Positions 59,739-64,000 of a stretch of DNA of 64,000 bases are shown here, one piece after another. Both the position numbers and the translations under genes were made by a program. The DNA is taken from NCBI GenBank assembly GCA_964578625.1, contig CAZODQ010000006.1, forward strand, positions 16,582 through 80,581. Reading direction: 5' to 3'. The DNA comes from CAZBSE01 sp964578625. GTDB lineage: Bacteria > Actinomycetota > Humimicrobiia > Humimicrobiales > Humimicrobiaceae. Positions within the stretch are counted from its first letter, which is position 1. Every line of letters starts with the position of its first letter. The notes beneath the pieces were generated by a model. The model was not told where the DNA came from. It saw only the letters and a list, made by a program, of their open reading frames with translations, and did not search any database.

Positions 59739-60992
59739 TTAAGGCTCTACGACTTTTCCCATAAACAGTATATTTCCGCTCCTTTCATCCGCAATCACAA
59801 AGAAGAAAGGCCTGTTTACTATAAATTCCACAGGTTCCTCAACTTCAGCCGCTGTCTCCAGCATCTCTACAACCGTAGCCGCCGCAGCCTCGCTTCCCTT
59901 CTCATTTACCTCGATTACAGCCTTGTGCAGCACCTTGGATATAAAGATGCCGGGTCTGATATCGCTGAAATCCGCATCAACGCTGAAGGCAACTCCCATA
60001 CCCATATTCGTAAGCACGTCATTTAAAAGCTTTATCCCGTACTCCATCTTATATTTCGGCATGGAAAGGATTACCTGCTTTTTAGAAAATGAATCAATTA
60101 TTTCCTTCCACTTCTCAGCATTAAGGGAACTTATTACAGAGTCAACACCTGTGCCTTCATCAGGAAGTATTATATACATTGCCATTTTCTCCTGACCGTA
60201 TGGAATCCTTACACCGGAAAAGTCTTCCCCCCTGCAGTAAAAGAATTCTCCTTCCTGATTCATCATCGGGACCTTTTTGGTACTTCCTTCGGCTGGATAA
60301 AAATCATCATCTTTAGTTAAACTCTCATCAAACTCATCTGTCCAGTTTCCCTTAAAATAAATAGCATTTATAAGGTACATCACGGCATCGGCAGGGATCC
60401 CGTCCAGCATCTTTTTAATCTTGTCCCTTGTAGCATCGGCTATCCATCCGTTTATGGTGTCTACCGTCTGAGCATCGGAAAAGTCGATTTCTCTTACTTC
60501 GGATGAAAAGTATTTGCTGTTTCTATCTATAAAATCCTTTTTTGCTTCAAAACCTAGATTCATCCAGATGGAGTTTGCTATCGCAAGATCAATATTGCTG
60601 TCTGCATTTTCGATTGAGGTAGTAAGGTCCTTAAAGCCTGAGTTTAATTCCTCAAGGTCAAAGCCCTCAAACTCCAATGCATAAGCCATTGCCATATTCG
60701 TATCACCCACTGCTCCGTTATATGTCATTGCCAGTGCAAGCATTATGGAAAGGGGGGATATAAATATGTTCTGATCCCTATCCTCTAAAATAAGTTCGTT
60801 AAAGATATTAAATCCAAACTGGGTATTTGAATAAACAAGGTCAGTGTTTAACGAAGCTGCAATCTCATCGGACTTCTCCTCGGAAATCCTGTTTCCTCCT
60901 CCGGAGCACTGCTTAAAAAAAGCAGCATTGGTAAGAAAGGTGACAACTACAAGAGCTGCAGCCGCAATAATCAGTTTATTTCTTTTCATCAT
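59739..60992 (-). CDS. Secreted serpin (serine protease inhibitor)
   Basis: Serpins trap proteases by a conformational change. The 417-residue product has an N-terminal signal/anchor segment (residues 5-28, LIIAAAALVVVTFLTNAAFF, then Cys30), so it is exported, and a full serpin domain: FNIFNELILEDRDQNIFISPLSI, LINAIYFKGNWTDEFD and the C-terminal NRPFFFVIADERSGNILFMG. The hinge NEKGSEAAAATVVEM has the small residues of inhibitory serpins, so the reactive loop should insert. By counting from the hinge the P1 residue falls near Thr in MLETAAE, but this is approximate. It follows rsgI with a gap of about 75 bases. Confidence 0.95.
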   Translation of the reverse strand: MMKRNKLIIAAAALVVVTFLTNAAFFKQCSGGGNRISEEKSDEIAASLNTDLVYSNTQFGFNIFNELILEDRDQNIFISPLSIMLALAMTYNGAVGDTNMAMAYALEFEGFDLEELNSGFKDLTTSIENADSNIDLAIANSIWMNLGFEAKKDFIDRNSKYFSSEVREIDFSDAQTVDTINGWIADATRDKIKKMLDGIPADAVMYLINAIYFKGNWTDEFDESLTKDDDFYPAEGSTKKVPMMNQEGEFFYCRGEDFSGVRIPYGQEKMAMYIILPDEGTGVDSVISSLNAEKWKEIIDSFSKKQVILSMPKYKMEYGIKLLNDVLTNMGMGVAFSVDADFSDIRPGIFISKVLHKAVIEVNEKGSEAAAATVVEMLETAAEVEEPVEFIVNRPFFFVIADERSGNILFMGKVVEP

Positions 60993-61069
60993 AGGCTCCT
61001 TTGACTATACTTATTAATCCTTAATATATATACGTTAGATGCCTCAAACAAAACGGGGTAGCAGCAGAA

Positions 61070-61765
61070 TTAGTAAGTCGTCTCAATTACCTGCAGCCTG
61101 AAGCTGGTCTCTCCATCCCTTATGATAAACGAGTTTTCACGCACCTGGCCCGGTTTAAATCCCTGAAGTCTGATTTCGGATGTTTCTGAATTGCTTCCAT
61201 TATAAAGCATCATAACTATTTTAAAACTGCCGCTAAAATAAGGGGCCCTGTTTATATTTTCAAGCCTTACCTTCAGGCTTTTACCATCTACGACCTTATA
61301 TGAAAACATAATGCCGCTTATAAATTCCTCAAACTCTGTTCCTTCCTCAAGGGTGTACATATTCTCATAGATAACAGCCTCTTCCGGCTCTGCTTGAACA
61401 GCCTCAGCCTCCCCCGGGGCTTCTTCTTGTTCAACTCCTTGCTTGTCTTCTTCACCTACCACTATAAATTCTTCCCTTTCATATCCTTTATACCAGGCGG
61501 CATGTTCCGATAAATAATCCCTCATATACTTCACTCCCAGGACAAGCGCTACAACTGCCACTATAGCTATGGAAGCAGTGACCGCAAACTTCCTTACCCA
61601 GTTTACCCCGGCAGGCTTTACCGGCTTAAAGGAGTATGCCTGATCGATTACTATTTCATCACCTATCTCAAATACTCCTGCCGGAATCTTCCTTTTTAAA
61701 AACTGTCCGTCTCCGGTTACCACGATACAGTAATCCTTATGTATTTCCATTATTACTGCTTTCAC
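61070..61765 (-). CDS. rsgI: RsgI-type anti-sigma factor
   Basis: RsgI proteins hold SigI at the membrane and release it on an outside signal. The 231-residue product has the RsgI N-terminal domain (1-50; KAVIMEIHKDYCIVVTGDGQ, FLKRKI), one membrane helix (about 58-80) and an extracellular part with an acidic Glu/Ala linker (about 105-130) and a beta-rich domain (about 135-231) that does not look like the carbohydrate-binding modules of clostridial RsgI. It overlaps sigI by 4 bases. The signal is unknown. RseP at 6.6 kb could take part in its cleavage, by analogy only. Confidence 0.87.
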   Translation of the reverse strand: MKAVIMEIHKDYCIVVTGDGQFLKRKIPAGVFEIGDEIVIDQAYSFKPVKPAGVNWVRKFAVTASIAIVAVVALVLGVKYMRDYLSEHAAWYKGYEREEFIVVGEEDKQGVEQEEAPGEAEAVQAEPEEAVIYENMYTLEEGTEFEEFISGIMFSYKVVDGKSLKVRLENINRAPYFSGSFKIVMMLYNGSNSETSEIRLQGFKPGQVRENSFIIRDGETSFRLQVIETTY

Positions 61766-62451
61766 TTCATACCACCTCTGCAGATATCCACATAGCTAAG
61801 GTTAGCCAGTATAGCCAGAACCATAGCTATTATATATATTCGTCCCCGTTCCAGTTTCTTTGGGTGTATTGATACGATATTTTCTATTTCCTTTACGGGA
61901 AGCCTCTTTGTATTCAGAAGGACATTTAAAATACTGTCGTTTTTAGCAATAACTCTTGCCACCATTTTATACTGTTCCCTCAAGCCCTCACTCCTGGGAG
62001 AAATCTCGGCAAGCTCTTCAAGGCTTATTCCCCACTTACTAAGCATGCTTCTGTACTCTATTATCTCAAGTATCCTTTTTTCATTTTCATCATCTATTTT
62101 GTACTGCTCCATAGAACTCTCATCCATATCACTATCGTTTGAACTGCTGCCCTTAAAGCTTGAAGCCTTTTCCTTTCCGCTTTTTCTGTAATAGTCAATA
62201 AGGCGCATGCTTATTACAAGCTTTGCAAAGGATAAAAATTTACTCCTTTCCCTGTCATAGGAATCAATGGCCTCCTTGAAAGCCATCAGCCCTACGGAGA
62301 GTTCTTCATCAACACCATATTCCACAAACCTCCCCACCTTTTTCTGCACTACACCTGCAATAAAGGGCTTGAATTCGAAGATGAGCTTATTTGCCTCATC
62401 TTCGTCCTCTTTCGCTTTGACTGCTCTGTCTTCAAGCGTGCGGTACAGCAA
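61762..62451 (-). CDS. sigI: RNA polymerase sigma factor SigI
   Basis: SigI factors control heat-shock and, in clostridia, cellulosome genes. The 229-residue product has a region 2-like segment (about 20-100; FEFKPFIAGVVQKKVGRFVEYGVDEELSVG, FLSFAKLVISMRLIDYYRK), a Ser/Asp-rich linker (about 100-120) and the SigI C-terminal domain. The C-terminal LNTKRLPVKEIENIVSIHPK, KLERGRIYIIAMVLAIL is typical of SigI. A TTG at 62451 serves as start with GGGAGA upstream. A promoter-like TTTATA-17-TATAAT lies about 40-75 bases upstream. SigI is best known in Firmicutes. Confidence 0.9.
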   Translation of the reverse strand: MLYRTLEDRAVKAKEDEDEANKLIFEFKPFIAGVVQKKVGRFVEYGVDEELSVGLMAFKEAIDSYDRERSKFLSFAKLVISMRLIDYYRKSGKEKASSFKGSSSNDSDMDESSMEQYKIDDENEKRILEIIEYRSMLSKWGISLEELAEISPRSEGLREQYKMVARVIAKNDSILNVLLNTKRLPVKEIENIVSIHPKKLERGRIYIIAMVLAILANLSYVDICRGGMK

Positions 62452-62571
62452 TACATTCTCTCCCGTAAAACGGATATAATTGTTTGTTATTATAGAATAA
62501 CTTAAACTTTTTATAAATCTTCTCTGTTGATATAATTAAAGCATTATATTTTTTAATCAGGAGGTTTTATA

Positions 62572-63075
62572 GTGGATGTAAAGCTTATAGTGACCTACGA
62601 TCCCGCCCATACCGAAAGCAGCAGGGAAAAAGTGGAGATCCTATTTAAAGAAATAGGCGCAAAGGCAGAGTTTTTAAAATCAAAGTACAGCGGCATTTTC
62701 CTCCTTAACGTAGCGAAGCCCAGGGAAGTCGTAAAAAAACTGAAAGAATTTGCCAAGAAAAACGCCGAGTTCTTCGGCAAGACATACCGCTATATCCCGG
62801 TAGACAGCTGGGTAAAATCGGAAATACCCGCCATGCAGAAGGCAATAAAGCCGCTTGTCCCAAAGATCGGGGAAAACGAAAAATGGATGATGGACATTGA
62901 AAAAAGATACTATGACAAGCACGAATTTAAAGAGCTTATTATAAAGCTTACCGATGTGGTAGACAGAAAGAACATAGACCTTAAAAAACCGCAGAAGATA
63001 ATAAAGGTAGAAATAATTGGAAAGGATGCCGGAATATCTCTTCTGACACCGGATGAGATGCTTGTAGTATCGTAA
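62572..63075 (+). CDS. Stand-alone THUMP-domain protein
   Basis: THUMP domains bind the acceptor end of tRNA and usually accompany a modification enzyme. The 167-residue product consists only of this domain and its N-terminal partner: KLIVTYDPAHTESSREKVEI at the start, then WMMDIEKRYYDKHEFKELII and the end PQKIIKVEIIGKDAGISLLTPDEML. It resembles Tan1-like archaeal proteins. The start is a GTG at 62572 with AGGAGGT upstream. It is divergent from sigI and convergent with the next gene. No catalytic domain is attached. Confidence 0.82.
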   Translation: MDVKLIVTYDPAHTESSREKVEILFKEIGAKAEFLKSKYSGIFLLNVAKPREVVKKLKEFAKKNAEFFGKTYRYIPVDSWVKSEIPAMQKAIKPLVPKIGENEKWMMDIEKRYYDKHEFKELIIKLTDVVDRKNIDLKKPQKIIKVEIIGKDAGISLLTPDEMLVVS

Positions 63076-63825
63076 CTAATTTCTGGACCGTTTCCTGAAG
63101 TATTTAAAGAACCTGTCCTGGTACTGCTCGAACATCTCCCATCTGTCAAGCTCGGCCTTGAGTTCCATAGGTTCTATCTCTCCCTTTTCAAACAGCTTGA
63201 AGAGCAGCTCTATTTCTTTTCTTGCTATGACAGGAGTACCGCTGCTGTCCCTGGTGACCACAGGAAATCCGCTTCTTCCCATACTGATCGACCTGTCTCT
63301 TACAAGATCCGGCACCTGCGATTTATGAATGCTTTTGTCTACCATTTCCTGGACAAACTTGGACAGAGACACATCCCAGAACTCATCTACTCCTTTGATG
63401 ACAGCGCTGTAAGTATCTCTTCTTCTATCAATATTCCTTGATATCTTCTTTGCCACCGACTCAAGTGAACTTGAAACTATATCCATCTTCTCCGAGTCCC
63501 TCCTGAACTTAAAGCCGTAAAGTATCATTGCAAGGTCACTGTCCTCTTCAGCCAGCATCTCAAATGCCTTCCTTGCCTCTCCGCTGAATCCCTCCATCCT
63601 GAGCATATATGAGGGGGTAATAAGTTTGGGCTTCCTGCAGGTAATCCTTCCTTCCCTTATCACAGTCTCGGACTCTGCACTTCTTCCCTCAAAGTCCAGA
63701 TACATCGGAACAGTTAAAATATAGTAGTGTATTGTAGTATCAACAAATGATGCCAGTAGCTTCTTGGGAGGCTTCAACACTACAGTTTTTTCTATTGCGT
63801 ACTTAATTTTTTCTTCTATATCCAT
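63076..63825 (-). CDS. Protein of unknown function
   Basis: I do not recognise this 249-residue protein. It starts MDIEEKIKYAIEKTVVLKPP and seems alpha/beta with a middle helical part (GEARKAFEMLAEEDSDLAMI; MDIVSSSLESVAKKISRNID), and a charged C-terminal half (SISMGRSGFPVVTRDSSGTP; ELLFKLFEKGEIEPMELKAE) ending in a basic helix. No Cys pair, membrane segment or nucleotide-binding loop is seen. It ends exactly at the end of the convergent THUMP gene. A promoter (TTGCTT-17-TAGAAT) lies at 63870-63898. Confidence 0.7.
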   Translation of the reverse strand: MDIEEKIKYAIEKTVVLKPPKKLLASFVDTTIHYYILTVPMYLDFEGRSAESETVIREGRITCRKPKLITPSYMLRMEGFSGEARKAFEMLAEEDSDLAMILYGFKFRRDSEKMDIVSSSLESVAKKISRNIDRRRDTYSAVIKGVDEFWDVSLSKFVQEMVDKSIHKSQVPDLVRDRSISMGRSGFPVVTRDSSGTPVIARKEIELLFKLFEKGEIEPMELKAELDRWEMFEQYQDRFFKYFRKRSRN

Positions 63826-63869
63826 AATACCAGGGCTCCGGGTGTCAATTTATACTACCAAGCACCCTT

Positions 63870-63898
63870 ATTCTAATGTATTTAAATGGCAGAAGCAA
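63870..63898 (-). promoter_or_regulatory. Candidate promoter of the unknown gene at 63076-63825
   Basis: TTGCTT (63898-63893), a 17-base spacer and TAGAAT (63875-63870). A leader of about 35 bases would follow. The remaining bases to the window end show nothing I can identify. Confidence 0.45.
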
Positions 63899-64000
63899 AT
63901 TTATAATGTTTTTGTAATAGAAGTGCAAGGAAGGAGGTTATAAACGAGTCTGTAAATAATTTTGTGTAAACCTCTAAACCAATATAAAATAAAAAGGTTT

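Overview
The window reads as one AT-rich bacterial chromosome segment packed with housekeeping operons, almost all on the minus strand. The actinobacterial-type integration host factor at 47189-47509, placed directly before gmk, rpoZ, coaBC, metK and priA as in Streptomyces and mycobacteria, points to Actinomycetota. The low GC content, the SigI/RsgI pair, the PyrR attenuator, the ADP-forming acetyl-CoA synthetase and the serpin suggest a deep-branching, probably anaerobic low-GC lineage (Humimicrobiia- or Aquicultoria-like) rather than a classical high-GC actinomycete. That placement is inference.

Layout, following transcription from right to left. 62.6-63.8 kb: a THUMP protein and an unknown protein, convergent. 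59.7-62.5 kb: sigI-rsgI and a secreted serpin. 58.6-59.7 kb: a HEPN/MNT toxin-antitoxin pair whose HEPN gene starts at a CTG the usual start rules miss. 58.0-58.3 kb: an RRM protein with a long leader. 47.6-57.9 kb: a complete UMP pathway, pyrR-pyrB-pyrC-carA-carB-pyrK-pyrD-pyrF-pyrE, behind a PyrR binding loop and terminator. 38.6-47.6 kb: mihF-gmk-rpoZ-coaBC-metK-priA-def-fmt-rsmB. 37.9-38.1 kb: rpmB, the only plus-strand housekeeping gene.

20.2-37.6 kb: fakA-rsmD-coaD-coiled-coil protein-rpmF-acd-DRTGG protein-plsX-acpP-rnc-smc-ftsY-ffh, then rpsP-khpA-rimM-trmD-rplS-lepB-rnhB-yraN. The smc product is only 772 residues and has no recognisable hinge. 15.6-20.1 kb: an accessory block inserted where yraN would normally meet comM. 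It holds a four-PAS HD-GYP protein, a 75-residue small protein, a PD-(D/E)XK nuclease, and a Panacea-domain antitoxin with a RelE-like toxin. The nuclease and toxin-antitoxin genes lie between the 3' end of the small gene and a decayed second copy of that 3' end, the pattern left by integration into a gene end. This is the most interesting part of the window.

0-15.6 kb: comM-dprA-unknown-xerC, then rpsB-tsf-pyrH-frr-uppS-rseP-ispG-proS-recD2, then nusA-infB. This is the familiar ribosome/isoprenoid/cell-envelope supercluster, but cdsA and dxr are missing between uppS and rseP and rimP is missing before nusA. A decayed TolB-like beta-propeller fragment lies between recD2 and nusA.

Regulatory sequence is readable in several places: a terminator-like hairpin in the nusA leader, a stem in the rpsB leader, the pyr attenuator, near-consensus promoters, and two promoters placed so that comM and the Panacea gene would make leaderless mRNAs. 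I saw no rRNA, tRNA, CRISPR array, insertion sequence or replication origin.
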